A DNA stretch of 39,578 nt from CAIOZW01 sp049317725 (GTDB lineage Bacteria; Acidobacteriota; Blastocatellia; RBC074): NCBI GenBank assembly GCA_049317725.1, contig JBMOHS010000012.1, positions 1 through 39,578 of the forward strand, given 5' to 3'. The position numbers and the translations under genes were made by a program. How positions within the stretch are numbered: position 1 is the first letter of the stretch; the number at the start of each line of letters is the position of its first letter. The notes below the pieces were generated by a model that saw nothing but the letters and a program-made list of their open reading frames with translations, searched no databases and was not told the origin of the DNA. Positions 9,497-18,696 of the stretch are shown piece after piece.

Positions 9497-11530
9497 CTAG
9501 CGTAGCCGCGCACCGTTCGGGACCTCTTCCAGAAATCCGGCGAGGATGGGGCGCCCCTCGTCTCCGATCGACGCGGCGAGCACCATCCCTTGAGATTCAA
9601 GGCCCCGCAGCTTGCGTGGGGCCAAGTTGGCGACCACGATCACCTTGCGGCCAATCAGGGCCTCGGGCTCATAGTACTGGGCGATCCCGGCGAGAATCTG
9701 CCGGGGACTCGCCTCGCCGAGATCGATCGTCATTCGCAACAGCTTATCTGCCTTGGGGACCCGCTCCGCCGTTTTGATCTCTCCCGCACGCAGTTCGACC
9801 TTGGTAAAGTCATCGATCGAAATCGTCGCAATCCCTGGGACTGGCTCGCTCACCGTGCTGACGGGGGCTGGCACTGGAGGGACGGCGGGGGCACTGGGCG
9901 ACTCCGCTGGAGTTCGCTCTTCCTGATTGATCTCATCCATAATCTTGTTCCGATCGAGTTTGGGAAAGATGGGGGAGACAGCGCCGATCGTTTGTCCGGA
10001 GCGCTGTTCCCACGGGAGGTCAGATGGGCGGACGCTGGCGACCCGCCCCTTCTCCCCGAGCTGCTCCCAGATCGACTGGGTCGATTCGGGCAGCACAGGA
10101 GCGAGGAGCGCGGTCAGGCGACGCAGCGCGAGCACTGCCGTCGCGAGGACGAGGGCGAGCGATTCGCGCTGGCCCGGATCGGTCGCCATCCCTTTGGCCA
10201 GGTTCCACGGTTTGAGGTCAGAGAGAAATTTGTCGACGCTGGCAATGGCGGTCTGTGTCGCCTCGATCGCCCGGCTGAAGTTGTAGCTGTTGAACTCCTC
10301 GTCGAACTGCCGGGTCGCCGTTTCGATCGCTGTCTGAACGGCGACTGCACGGCGACCGACCTCGTCTTCCCCCGCCGATGGCGAGGGAAGCGCTGGAATC
10401 ACGCCCTCGAAGAACCGCTGCACCATGGTCAGTGTTCGCGAGGAAAGGTTCCCCAGCCCGTCCGCCAGCTCGGCGTTGACCCGCTCGATCAGCGCTTCAT
10501 AGGTGAAGTCCCCGTCCTGCCCAAAGACCATCTCCCGCAGACAGAAGTACCGGACCGCATCGGTTGAGAAGTGGCGGCGCAGAACGTGCAGATCGATGAC
10601 ATTGCCCAGCGTCTTCGACATCTTCCGGCCACCCGAGAGCCAGAACCCGTGGGCAAAGACGGTCTTCGGCGGGTCCAGATCGGCGGCTAAGAGGAAGGCC
10701 GGCCAGTAGATCGTGTGAAATCGGAGAATGTCTTTCCCGACCAACTGAAGGTTGGCTGGCCACCACTGGTTGAACCGCTCCGCTCCACCGTGAGATTCGT
10801 TGCCGTACCCGATCGCGGTGATGTAGTTGCTCAGCGCGTCGAACCAGACATACATCGTATGGTCCGGATCATCGGGAACCGGAATGCCCCATTTCACCGA
10901 GACGCGGCTGACAGAGAGGTCGTGGAGTCCTCCCTCGACAAAACGGAGGACCTCGTTGCGGCGGGCTTCCGGTTGGATGAACTCTGGGTGCGCTTCGTAC
11001 CACGCCAGGAGCCGCTCTTGAAGAGCCGACAAACGAAAGAAGTAGCTCTCCTCGGCGAGCCGTTCCAGCGGGCGCTCGTGTGTCCGGCAGATCGGCTGAT
11101 CCTCGACGCCGGGCAGGGTCTCGTCTTCGCTCAGAAACCCATTGCAGCCGACGCAGTACCAGCCTTCATATTGCCCCTTGTAGATGAATCCGTTCTCGCG
11201 CACCCGCCGCCAGAGGGCCTTGACCCCTTCCTGGTGTGCTGGATCGGTCGTCCGGATCCACTGGTCGAAGCCGAGCCGGAACTGCGCGAACATCTCTTGA
11301 AACTCAGCGACGATCCCGTCGACATACTGGCGGACCGGTACCTTCGCCCGCTCCGCCGCCCGCTCGATGTTCTGCCCGTGTTCGTCTGTCCCGGTGAGGA
11401 AGAAGGTCTCGGCTCCCCGTTGCCGCTGGTAGCCCGCGATCGTGTCGGCGACGATCGTCGTGTAGAGATGGCCCAGGTGCGGGCGGGAATTGACGTAGTA
11501 GATCGGTGTTGTAATGTAGAACTTGCTCAT
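9497..11530 (-). CDS. metG: Methionyl-tRNA synthetase with C-terminal tRNA-binding domain
   Basis: Class I aminoacyl-tRNA synthetase that charges initiator and elongator tRNA-Met. The HIGH-type motif is PHLGHLYT (residues 18-25) and the KMSKS-type motif is GRKMSKTLGNVID at about residue 300. The connective peptide has a zinc-knuckle-like CVGC...CRTH arrangement (about residues 127-150), with His as the last ligand candidate. The anticodon-binding helical domain spans about 390-530. Residues 570-677 (IDDFTKVELRAGEI...) form the EMAPII/Trbp111-type tRNA-binding domain, giving the long 677-residue form. The ATG at 11530 is the conserved MSKFYITTPIYY start. Downstream is tatD. Confidence 0.97.
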   Translation of the reverse strand: MSKFYITTPIYYVNSRPHLGHLYTTIVADTIAGYQRQRGAETFFLTGTDEHGQNIERAAERAKVPVRQYVDGIVAEFQEMFAQFRLGFDQWIRTTDPAHQEGVKALWRRVRENGFIYKGQYEGWYCVGCNGFLSEDETLPGVEDQPICRTHERPLERLAEESYFFRLSALQERLLAWYEAHPEFIQPEARRNEVLRFVEGGLHDLSVSRVSVKWGIPVPDDPDHTMYVWFDALSNYITAIGYGNESHGGAERFNQWWPANLQLVGKDILRFHTIYWPAFLLAADLDPPKTVFAHGFWLSGGRKMSKTLGNVIDLHVLRRHFSTDAVRYFCLREMVFGQDGDFTYEALIERVNAELADGLGNLSSRTLTMVQRFFEGVIPALPSPSAGEDEVGRRAVAVQTAIETATRQFDEEFNSYNFSRAIEATQTAIASVDKFLSDLKPWNLAKGMATDPGQRESLALVLATAVLALRRLTALLAPVLPESTQSIWEQLGEKGRVASVRPSDLPWEQRSGQTIGAVSPIFPKLDRNKIMDEINQEERTPAESPSAPAVPPVPAPVSTVSEPVPGIATISIDDFTKVELRAGEIKTAERVPKADKLLRMTIDLGEASPRQILAGIAQYYEPEALIGRKVIVVANLAPRKLRGLESQGMVLAASIGDEGRPILAGFLEEVPNGARLR

Positions 11531-11561
11531 GCGGTCTCAATCCAGAGGTTGCCAAAGAGCC

Positions 11562-11590
11562 ATTTTTAACGATCAAGACCATTTTGGCAA
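11562..11590 (-). promoter_or_regulatory. Candidate metG promoter
   Basis: On the minus strand TTGCCA (11585-11590) lies 17 nt before AAAAAT (11562-11567), about 32 nt upstream of the metG ATG. Both hexamers are imperfect sigma-70 matches with ideal spacing. It sits just outside the mobile element beginning at 11604, so the insertion would not have broken it. Confidence 0.4.
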
Positions 11591-11603
11591 CTGGACAATT
11601 TGG

Positions 11604-11796
11604 GTAATTACCCACGGGGAAGAAGGTCGGGAAGTGGGCCGGCCAACAAGCAATCAACGTCAGAACTGAAGAAGAGGTCACAGAGAAGAAGATTGAGATA
11701 CTGGTTTGGCCAACGAACGATGCACTTGGGCTAGCTGGGCTTGTCATCATTAGACCGTAGGATACCTTGAAGTTTGTCAATGCCGTGAGTAGTTAC
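11604..11796. mobile_element. MITE-like element, copy B (193 bp)
   Basis: Termini are GTAATTACCCACGG (11604-11617) and CCGTGAGTAGTTAC (11783-11796), an imperfect inverted repeat. The exact 8-mer CAATTTGG abuts both ends (11596-11603 and 11797-11804), which is a perfect target-site duplication and fixes the boundaries. An 18-nt block, GGTCGGGAAGTGGGCCGG (11625-11642), is identical in copy C. CACAGAGAAGAAG at 11679-11691 repeats the subterminal sequence of copy C's left end, so copy B may carry a nested or duplicated segment. No open frame of note. It lies between metG and the phosphatase gene. Confidence 0.85.
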
Positions 11797-11888
11797 CAAT
11801 TTGGCAGGGCAACAATCGGCCGTCGTATCTCGCCGGACACGCTTCGCTTTCTCCTGTTTGATCGGGCAATCCGCCGAGGAAAGACGAA

Positions 11889-11922
11889 AGGGGGGAGCGC
11901 GAACGAATCGCCGCTCCCCCCT
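11889..11922 (-). terminator. Rho-independent terminator of the phosphatase gene
   Basis: Eleven-base-pair stem AGGGGGGAGCG / CGCTCCCCCCT with a 12-nt loop, followed on the minus strand by the T-rich TTTCGTCTTT. It lies 29 bp after the stop of the leftward alkaline phosphatase gene. Confidence 0.8.
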
Positions 11923-11950
11923 CAGAGGACCTTGCCAAACGGACAGTCCG

Positions 11951-13660
11951 CTAACGCGGCGCAGAGGTCCGGAGCGCCTCGACCAGGACTCGACCGGTCC
12001 GATTGCTCGGGAAATTGATCTTGAGCAGCGCGGCGAGCGTCGGCGCGATGTCGGCCGGGCTGCTTGGTTGGTAGTACCACCCAGGGCGCACGCCGGGACC
12101 CAGCAGGAGGAGGGGCACGTGCGTATCATAGCTGTAAGGGGTTCCGTGGGACGTTCCCGGACCCTTGCCGTAGAGGTAGAAGGGCTCGGTGACGACGACG
12201 AGGTTCCCGTTCCGCTGTGGGTGAAACCCGAGGACGACACTCCGGGCGATGTGGGTGTCCGGCACACGCCCGGCCAGAATCTGCGTTCGCGTGTAGCAGG
12301 CAGCAATTCCACGGGTCTTCATCACGATCTGCGCCGCCACCTCTTCCACTTCTTCTGCGGAGACTTTGCGCCGCTCGATCGCCTTCTCGTCGAAATAGAC
12401 ATTCCCGTTGCTGGTGGAGAGGATCCATTTCTCCTCGCCGAAGCGGGTATCGAGGGCCTTCTCGACCGAATCGTTCATCGCCGTCGCGTTGACACGGCCA
12501 CCGTACCCCAGGGCCGAGACCATCTCCGGGACGGGGGAGACCCCATGGTCCGCGGTCAGTGCGAAGAGCACGTGGTCAAGCCCGACTTGGCGATCGAGAT
12601 AGGCGAAGAGGTCAGCCAGATTGCGATCCGTGCGCAGCGTGATGTCCTGGACCTCCTGGCTGAACGGGCCAAAAGTGTGGCCGACGGCATCGTTGGCGGA
12701 GAAGCTGATCGTCAAGAGATCCGGGATGTCGTCTTTGCCGAGCTGTTCGTTCTCGATGGCGGCCCGGGCCAGGTCGACCAGGTGATCATTGGCGAAGGGA
12801 GAGCCTTGGAACCGGCTATAGAACTTCGGTCCTGGCTTTTCATCCCCGGCACGGAGCGAATGGGGGAAGCGGCGATTCTCGGGTGACTCCTCGTAGGGGG
12901 CGTCATCCGGCGCGGAGAGCCCGTAGGCCGCCTCGGGCAGCAACCGCTCCCAGACTCGATCAAAGTACCGGTCGGTGTGCTGCTCCTGATTGAACCGGCT
13001 GACCCAGGCCGGCAATTTCTCGAAGTAGTAGGTGCTCGAGACGAAGTTGCCGGTCGTTCCATCGAACCAGTAGGCTCCATCCGGCCGCTTGCCCACCGGC
13101 AGGATCGCCGAGCGATCTTTGTACGAGACCCCGATGACCCGGGCGCGCCCCCCCGTCGTCAACTTCAGCTCATCCCCGAGCGTGCTGCCGATCAGCCGGT
13201 GTGGCGAGGCGGCCGACCCTCCCTCCCGTCCCCCGAGCAGTTGGACGGACGAGTCAGCGACGCTGGTCGTCACCTTGCCCGACTCCCGATCGTACCAGTC
13301 GTTGCCGATGATTCCATTGAGCGCCGGCGTCGTTCCCGACATGAACGTCGCGTGGCCAGGCGCGGTATACGTCGGCGTGTGCAGGTAGTTGTTGTCTGCG
13401 AAATTGGCGCCCCGGGTCAGAAAGCGCTTCAAGCCCCCTTCGACATACTGGCTCTCAAACCGCGTCAGAAAGTCATACCGGAACTGATCGATGACGATCC
13501 CCACCACCAACCGGATCGGCCGACCTGACTCCCGGGCGGGCCTTCTCTGTTGGGAGGCGGTCGATGAGCCCCGTCCCACCGGAAAGGTCGACAGTCCGAC
13601 TCCCAAGAGCAGCAGGACGACTCCTTTTCTGCCCCAACCTCCCACTTTGCCACCTGCCAT
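11951..13660 (-). CDS. PafA-like secreted alkaline phosphatase
   Basis: Alkaline phosphatase superfamily member, probably exported, hydrolysing phosphate monoesters. A hydrophobic N-terminus (residues 13-27, VVLLLLGVGLSTFPV) looks like a signal peptide. Metal and nucleophile motifs are IVIDQFRYD (Asp58), TPTYTAPGHATF (nucleophile Thr99), SANDAVGHTFGP, ALTADHGVSPVPE and GTSHGTPYSYDTHVPLL. The pair K181/R183 in SYKDRSAIL corresponds to the Lys/Arg pair that marks PafA-type phosphomonoesterases and separates them from NPP phosphodiesterases. The 569 residues fit PafA (about 545). The start at 13660 has GAGGAGG about 6 nt upstream. A terminator follows the stop. The divergent neighbour is an Oar-like outer-membrane protein. 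Confidence 0.88.
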   Translation of the reverse strand: MAGGKVGGWGRKGVVLLLLGVGLSTFPVGRGSSTASQQRRPARESGRPIRLVVGIVIDQFRYDFLTRFESQYVEGGLKRFLTRGANFADNNYLHTPTYTAPGHATFMSGTTPALNGIIGNDWYDRESGKVTTSVADSSVQLLGGREGGSAASPHRLIGSTLGDELKLTTGGRARVIGVSYKDRSAILPVGKRPDGAYWFDGTTGNFVSSTYYFEKLPAWVSRFNQEQHTDRYFDRVWERLLPEAAYGLSAPDDAPYEESPENRRFPHSLRAGDEKPGPKFYSRFQGSPFANDHLVDLARAAIENEQLGKDDIPDLLTISFSANDAVGHTFGPFSQEVQDITLRTDRNLADLFAYLDRQVGLDHVLFALTADHGVSPVPEMVSALGYGGRVNATAMNDSVEKALDTRFGEEKWILSTSNGNVYFDEKAIERRKVSAEEVEEVAAQIVMKTRGIAACYTRTQILAGRVPDTHIARSVVLGFHPQRNGNLVVVTEPFYLYGKGPGTSHGTPYSYDTHVPLLLLGPGVRPGWYYQPSSPADIAPTLAALLKINFPSNRTGRVLVEALRTSAPR

Positions 13661-13893
13661 GCATCCTCCTCGTTTCTCCGCATCCGCTATTCATCCTTTC
13701 GGCACGGGCCATCCGTGCCATCCGCCGTCAAAGTAGCACAGACACGCCCCATCGCAAATGTTCCACGCCGAATCGACTATACATGGTCTGACCAGTTGGG
13801 TAGAATCTGCCTGTTTTTTCAAGCAGTGTCACTACGTCAGAGGATAAAGGGGGAAGAGATCCCGCAGGGAGAGCGGAAAAGGAGGAAGGACGG

Positions 13894-16854
13894 ATGGAAA
13901 GAGCGCGTCGAGATCGTCGATGGCAGAGTGGTCTGCTGCTGGCTTTGGTCCTGATGATCGGAGTTGCGGAAGGGGCGCCTCAAGGTTCTCCCCAGGGCAA
14001 TTCAGTGGGGGAGAGCCGAACCGATTCAGCCCGGGAGACGAACGATCCTCCACCCTCGACTGGGAGTTCGACCCCGGCGGACGAGAAGCCCGCAGACGGC
14101 AAGAAGGAAGGCGAGCCGCAGGCACCACGCCCATCGGAGTTGCAGAAAGCGCTCGAAGAGTTTCGCGTCCAGATGGGGCGGCTCGGATCTGGTGGGAAGG
14201 TAAGAGCCAATGTCGGGGGGAGGCAGAATACGCTCACCGGGCGACTCTACGAGTACCTCCGCAACGACGCCATGGATGCCGTTCCACACCAAGTCAAACA
14301 GTTTGGCGGAACCAAGAATCTGCTGCGCCGCAACCAGTTTGGAGGAGCCCTCAGCGGACCGATCCGGCTGCCCTGGGTCTATGACGGTCGTGGCCGGACG
14401 TTCTTCTCCTTCTCCTACGAGGGGACCCGCGAGCGGATTGCCCAGAGCCGGCTTCTGACCCTTCCCACCAACCTGCAACGGCAGGGGGACTTCTCCGACC
14501 TGGTCGATAACGCGGGTCAGCCCGTCACCCTCTATGACCCGCAGACGACGCGCCCCAATCCGGCCTATGACCCATCGCGCCCCGTCTCGCTGGAGAACCT
14601 GCAGTATCTCCGGGATCCGTTTCCAGGCAATCGGATCCCAGCGGCGAGGCTCGACCCGGTCGCGCGGGCACTGGTCGACCTCTACCCCCGGTCAAACAGC
14701 TCGATTGGTCCCTTTCTCCTCAACAACTACTGGATCAACTCCCCGTTCGAGAACCGGGCCGACGGAATCATCTCGAAGGTCGATCACAATTTGACCGAGC
14801 AGCAGCAGCTCAACCTCAACCTCAACTATTCGAGAGGCCTGCAGAAGGCGCCGGAACTCTTTCCTGGTCCGGCCAACTCGGGCAATCCCAACTACGCCTT
14901 TGAGAATGGAACCCTTTCGTATCAGCATACCTACACGGTCTCTCCGCAGATCGTCTGGACCTTCCGTCTCTCGGCCAACTACTATGCAACAACCTCTGTC
15001 AACGAAGAGGAGGCGGTCGATCATCCGAGCCGTCTCGGGCTTCCCGGCACCTATTCTCGCTACTTCCCTCGATTTTTCATCGGACAGTACGTGCCGATCG
15101 GCCCACCGAACCCGGCCTTTCGCGACCGTGATTATCTCTACATCGGTTCATCGACGATCGCCATCAACCGCGGAGGCCACAGTCTCAGCTTGACGGCCTA
15201 CGGCCATCGTCGTTTCACTCACACGTTCCGCCCCTCCTTTCCCGCGGGCCTCTTCTACTTTGGCAACGCGCTGACAGGCCTTCCAGGGGTGCGGAACACA
15301 GGCAACCCGTTTGCCTCTTTCTTGCTGGGAATGGCCTACCGGGCGGAGCAGGGAATTGTCGAGCAGCCCTCGTACTACCGCAATTCATTCTACGAGGTCA
15401 ATCTCAGCGACCAGTATCGGATTCGGCCTGGTTGGACGGCGACCTTCACCCTCAGCGTCGAGACGGCCACACCGCGCACGGAGAAGTACGATCGGCAGTC
15501 GACCGTCTCGCTCGACCAGCTCAATCCGGCCAATGATCGGCCTGGGGCTCTCATCTTCGCGGGGCGAGACGGCATTGGGCGCGGCTTGCAGCCGACGACG
15601 GTGCGGGCGGAACCGGGCGTCAGCTTGGCGATCAATCCCTGGAACAGCCGACGAACTGTCCTTCGGCTTCAGTACAACCTCAATTATGAGAACTACCCGC
15701 TCTATGGACGCCATTTCGCGACCCAGGGCTTCAATGCTGCCCCCGTCTTCTTCTCGTCCAACGAGCAGCTCTTTCCAGCCCTCCAGCTTCGCGATGGAAT
15801 TCCGGGGAACTTCGTCCGCCCCCCCTTCCTTGACCCAACGGCGGCGAATGGGACGGACGCCGACATCGTCGATCGCAGCGGGGAGTTGCCGACCACCCAG
15901 CAATGGAGCTTTGGGCTGCAGCGCGAGCTGCCCAACGCCATGGCCCTCGAAGCGCGATACAATGGCTGGCGGGGAACCAACGTCTTCGTCGATGGGCTGG
16001 CGCGCCTCAATGCGGTCCCCCTCGAGAATCTGCGTTACGGCGAGCAGCTCTATGATGACTCTTTCCGCAATTCATTGCGACCTTACCCTCAGTTCCGGAA
16101 CCTCGATGTCGGTGGGCTCTACCCGGGCGGCCAGTTGGAGGGCCATTCGCTGACGCTGACCATGGATCAGCGGCTGACGGGCGGCCTCTTTGGTCGTGCC
16201 ATCTACCGTTTTGCCAAGCTGATGGACAACTACTCCAGTGGGATGCCGCAGGACCCGGGCAACCTCGCCGAGGAGTGGGCGCTCTCGACGAGTGATCTGC
16301 GCCACAGCCTGCAGGTCAGCTACACTTATGAGCTGCCCTTTGGAAAAGGGAAGTGGTTCTTCGCCGATGATCCGCTGACAAGCCGCTTCTTGGGTGGGTG
16401 GAGTTTGAGTGGATTGACCACCCTCCGTGGAGGAAACCCGCTCAGTCTTCGCCCGCTCTTCAATCGGACGGGGGGGATTGTCGGGAACCTGCGCGTCAAT
16501 CTGGTACCGGGAATCAACCCGCGGGTTGAGCAGCCCAGCCCGGAGCGCTGGTTCAACCCAGAAGCCTTTCGCCAGCCGGACGATTTCACCATTGGAAACG
16601 GACCGCGTACCCATCCCCAACTGCGCGGGCCCGGGGAGCAGTACCACCATCTCTCGCTCACCAAGCGGATCGAGTTGACCTCCGACGCCTCCCTCGAGTT
16701 TGTCACGGAGGCCTTCAACTTTCCGAATCTGGCCAATCTCAACGACCCTGACACCCGGATCGGATCCGTTGAAACCCCTAATCTCAACGCGGGTCGCATC
16801 ATCGGTTCGACCGGAGGGCGGGTCATGCAGCTCGGACTCCGCATTCTCTTCTAG
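13894..16854 (+). CDS. Oar-like TonB-dependent receptor barrel with truncated plug
   Basis: Outer-membrane beta-barrel protein of the acidobacterial Oar/TonB-dependent receptor type, 986 residues. A signal peptide covers about residues 1-28. Residues 29-80 are a Pro/Ser/Thr/Glu/Lys-rich low-complexity stretch. Residues 85-125 (ALEEFRVQMGRLGSGG...NTLTGRLYEYLRND) align by eye with the last plug strands of this family, and the barrel follows with typical blocks (RNQFGGALSGPIRLP, FFSFSYEGTRE, SYTYELPFGKGKW, C-terminal LGLRILF). The N-terminal carboxypeptidase-regulatory-like domain and most of the plug present in the homologue at 22395-25853 are missing, and no TonB box is evident. The ATG at 13894 is supported by AAGGAGG about 10 nt upstream. 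Transport activity cannot be assumed. Confidence 0.82.
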   Translation: MERARRDRRWQSGLLLALVLMIGVAEGAPQGSPQGNSVGESRTDSARETNDPPPSTGSSTPADEKPADGKKEGEPQAPRPSELQKALEEFRVQMGRLGSGGKVRANVGGRQNTLTGRLYEYLRNDAMDAVPHQVKQFGGTKNLLRRNQFGGALSGPIRLPWVYDGRGRTFFSFSYEGTRERIAQSRLLTLPTNLQRQGDFSDLVDNAGQPVTLYDPQTTRPNPAYDPSRPVSLENLQYLRDPFPGNRIPAARLDPVARALVDLYPRSNSSIGPFLLNNYWINSPFENRADGIISKVDHNLTEQQQLNLNLNYSRGLQKAPELFPGPANSGNPNYAFENGTLSYQHTYTVSPQIVWTFRLSANYYATTSVNEEEAVDHPSRLGLPGTYSRYFPRFFIGQYVPIGPPNPAFRDRDYLYIGSSTIAINRGGHSLSLTAYGHRRFTHTFRPSFPAGLFYFGNALTGLPGVRNTGNPFASFLLGMAYRAEQGIVEQPSYYRNSFYEVNLSDQYRIRPGWTATFTLSVETATPRTEKYDRQSTVSLDQLNPANDRPGALIFAGRDGIGRGLQPTTVRAEPGVSLAINPWNSRRTVLRLQYNLNYENYPLYGRHFATQGFNAAPVFFSSNEQLFPALQLRDGIPGNFVRPPFLDPTAANGTDADIVDRSGELPTTQQWSFGLQRELPNAMALEARYNGWRGTNVFVDGLARLNAVPLENLRYGEQLYDDSFRNSLRPYPQFRNLDVGGLYPGGQLEGHSLTLTMDQRLTGGLFGRAIYRFAKLMDNYSSGMPQDPGNLAEEWALSTSDLRHSLQVSYTYELPFGKGKWFFADDPLTSRFLGGWSLSGLTTLRGGNPLSLRPLFNRTGGIVGNLRVNLVPGINPRVEQPSPERWFNPEAFRQPDDFTIGNGPRTHPQLRGPGEQYHHLSLTKRIELTSDASLEFVTEAFNFPNLANLNDPDTRIGSVETPNLNAGRIIGSTGGRVMQLGLRILF

Positions 16855-16891
16855 GGGAGTCGCGGCCGTGTGGTGGGTGTTCCTCGAGCAA

Positions 16892-17629
16892 TCATGGGAG
16901 CGTATAGCGGAAAAAGGTCCCGATCGCGTGGATGTTTCCCGGTCGTGACAGTCCGTCGGCCTGGTAGAGATAGAAGACTTCGGCGTAGAACCGGGGGGAA
17001 AACTGTTTGAGATAGCCCGCAGAGAAGCGGTTGCGGGACCAGCCGAAACGACCTGTCGCCACCGGTTGGGTGGTATACCAGATCTCATTGGCGATGAACG
17101 GGTTGAACGACCAGCGACCGAGCCGCACCGGATGGTCGATCATCAACCGGTTGCGATAGGTGGTGAAGTCACGGTTGCCGTGGCGAACCCGGCGCTCGAT
17201 CAGATTGCGGTCGGTGAAGGTGAACTTTCCCGCTCTGACGCGCCCTGTGACGTTGAGGATCAGCCGATGCTCATGGATGACACGCCCCGGGAATGGTTGG
17301 TAGTTGATGAACATGTAGGTTGGCTGAACGGTCAGCTTGGGAGTCGGCTTGAACGCCACGCCGAACCCAACCCGTTCATCGACTGGCGTGTACCAGCCCC
17401 GGCCGAGCCGGATTCCCCCCACCATCACCAGATCCCGCTTCTCGCTCAATCGCTGGATCAGTTGCGTCTCGTTCCAGAACTGCCGGTCCTCCCGCAACGG
17501 TGGAACCGGCGTCTGTCCCCAGACGGCCCCCTCCCCTCTCAGCGCCATCACCAAGACCAGCAGGGCCATTCCCCTCCCTGATCTCCACCCCTCCGCCTTT
17601 CGCTCTTCCTCGTTCGTCCTTTTCTTCAT
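16892..17629 (-). CDS. DUF2490 family outer-membrane protein
   Basis: Probable outer-membrane beta-barrel protein of unknown function. A charged N-terminus followed by a hydrophobic core (GMALLVLVMALRGEGAVWG, about residues 20-38) looks like a signal peptide ending near WGQ. The mature part alternates polar and aromatic residues as in small barrels (FWNETQLIQRL, TVQPTYMFINYQP, HEHRLILNVTGR, NRLMIDHPVRLG, FNPFIANEIWY), the pattern of DUF2490. The protein ends in an aromatic-rich FFRYTLP, compatible with a barrel-assembly signal. It converges with the Oar-like gene (37 bp apart) and diverges from the VWFA-like gene over an AT-rich 62-bp spacer that must hold promoters for both. Confidence 0.78.
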   Translation of the reverse strand: MKKRTNEEERKAEGWRSGRGMALLVLVMALRGEGAVWGQTPVPPLREDRQFWNETQLIQRLSEKRDLVMVGGIRLGRGWYTPVDERVGFGVAFKPTPKLTVQPTYMFINYQPFPGRVIHEHRLILNVTGRVRAGKFTFTDRNLIERRVRHGNRDFTTYRNRLMIDHPVRLGRWSFNPFIANEIWYTTQPVATGRFGWSRNRFSAGYLKQFSPRFYAEVFYLYQADGLSRPGNIHAIGTFFRYTLP

Positions 17630-17691
17630 TCTTGTGTATCGAACCTGAGATTTAACATAGATTTAATATTCATAAAAAAGAGGAGTCTACT

Positions 17692-18672
17692 GTGAACTGG
17701 AGAGCGGCACAATTGATCGGAGTTCTTTTGGTGGGGGGAGGAATGCTCGGGGTGGGACAAGCGGAGCGGAGGAGCGGGGAGGATCGGGAGGAAGGTCTCA
17801 TCAAGATTCCGGTCTGGGTCGAGCAGGAGGGGCAGTTCTGGCAGCAAGGGAAGCGGGAGGAGTTCCGGTTGTTGCTCAATGAAGAAGAGCTTCCGGTGGA
17901 GAGTTTTCAAGGGCCGCAGAGTCCGACGGTGCTGCTTCTCGTCTTCGATACGGTGGTCGATCTGGCGCGCGTCGATCAGGTCCGGCTCCGGTTGGGGGAC
18001 CGGCTGCGTGAATTGCCGGAGAACCACTGGGTGGGTGTTCTCCGATCACAAGACGGATTACGCGCTTTGTTGGAGCCGACCGCTGATCGAGAGCGTCTGG
18101 CCGAAACGATTCGTGCTGTCCAGGTCAACGGGAGGGCCGGGCTGCTCGATACTTTGGTGCCCATCTCGAACTTGGCTACCCGGATTCTGACAGAGAGCGC
18201 GGTGCGCGTCTTCGTGCTCTACATCACCGACAGTGGGATCGCCAACTACCGCGCGGACTATCTCAACCCAGTGATCAATGCCAGCGACGCCGGGGACCTC
18301 AGTCGACGGTTTTCCGATCGGGCCGTCCAGGAGCAGGTCAGTCGAATCGGACAATCCCTCTCCAAGTACGCCATTCCGCTCTTTGTGCTTCACCTGGAGT
18401 ATCGACCCGACGCGCTCAACCTTGCATACCAGAGCGGGTTGGAGCGGATTGCGGCGGAGAAGGGAGGACAGGCACTGCTCTGCCGAACCGTCGATGAGAT
18501 CGCACCAAGCTTGGATGCCTTGCTGACCAGATTGCTCGCCGGCTACTACGTGGGAACGAAATGGCCGGAGAAGGGGCGTGGGCCTTGGAAAGTCAGGGTC
18601 GAACTCCGTGGGGAGGACGGAGGGGCTGCTCGGGTAACCCATCCTGCGCAGGTGGAACGTCCCAAGAAGTAG
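17692..18672 (+). CDS. Secreted VWFA-related protein (acidobacterial type)
   Basis: Probably exported 326-residue protein with a von Willebrand factor A-like fold, of the group common in Acidobacteriota; function unknown. Residues 5-24 form a signal peptide (LIGVLLVGGGMLGVGQA). The first VWA strand is TVLLLVFDTVVDLARVDQ, so the MIDAS motif DxSxS is replaced by DTVVD and metal-dependent ligand binding is doubtful. Later segments (VRVFVLYITDSG, YAIPLFVLHLE) fit central VWA strands. The start is GTG at 17692, supported by AAGAGGAG about 7 nt upstream in an AT-rich leader. It converges with tlyA. Confidence 0.75.
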   Translation: MNWRAAQLIGVLLVGGGMLGVGQAERRSGEDREEGLIKIPVWVEQEGQFWQQGKREEFRLLLNEEELPVESFQGPQSPTVLLLVFDTVVDLARVDQVRLRLGDRLRELPENHWVGVLRSQDGLRALLEPTADRERLAETIRAVQVNGRAGLLDTLVPISNLATRILTESAVRVFVLYITDSGIANYRADYLNPVINASDAGDLSRRFSDRAVQEQVSRIGQSLSKYAIPLFVLHLEYRPDALNLAYQSGLERIAAEKGGQALLCRTVDEIAPSLDALLTRLLAGYYVGTKWPEKGRGPWKVRVELRGEDGGAARVTHPAQVERPKK

Positions 18673-18674
18673 CC

Positions 18675-18695
18675 CGGGAGCGTCTCTCACTCCCG
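18675..18695. terminator. Possible weak bidirectional terminator hairpin
   Basis: CGGGAG (18675-18680) and CTCCCG (18690-18695) can pair around a 9-nt loop. This fills the 24-bp gap between the convergent VWFA-like and tlyA stops. No T-run follows, so termination is only suggested by position. Confidence 0.3.
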
Positions 18696-18696
18696 C

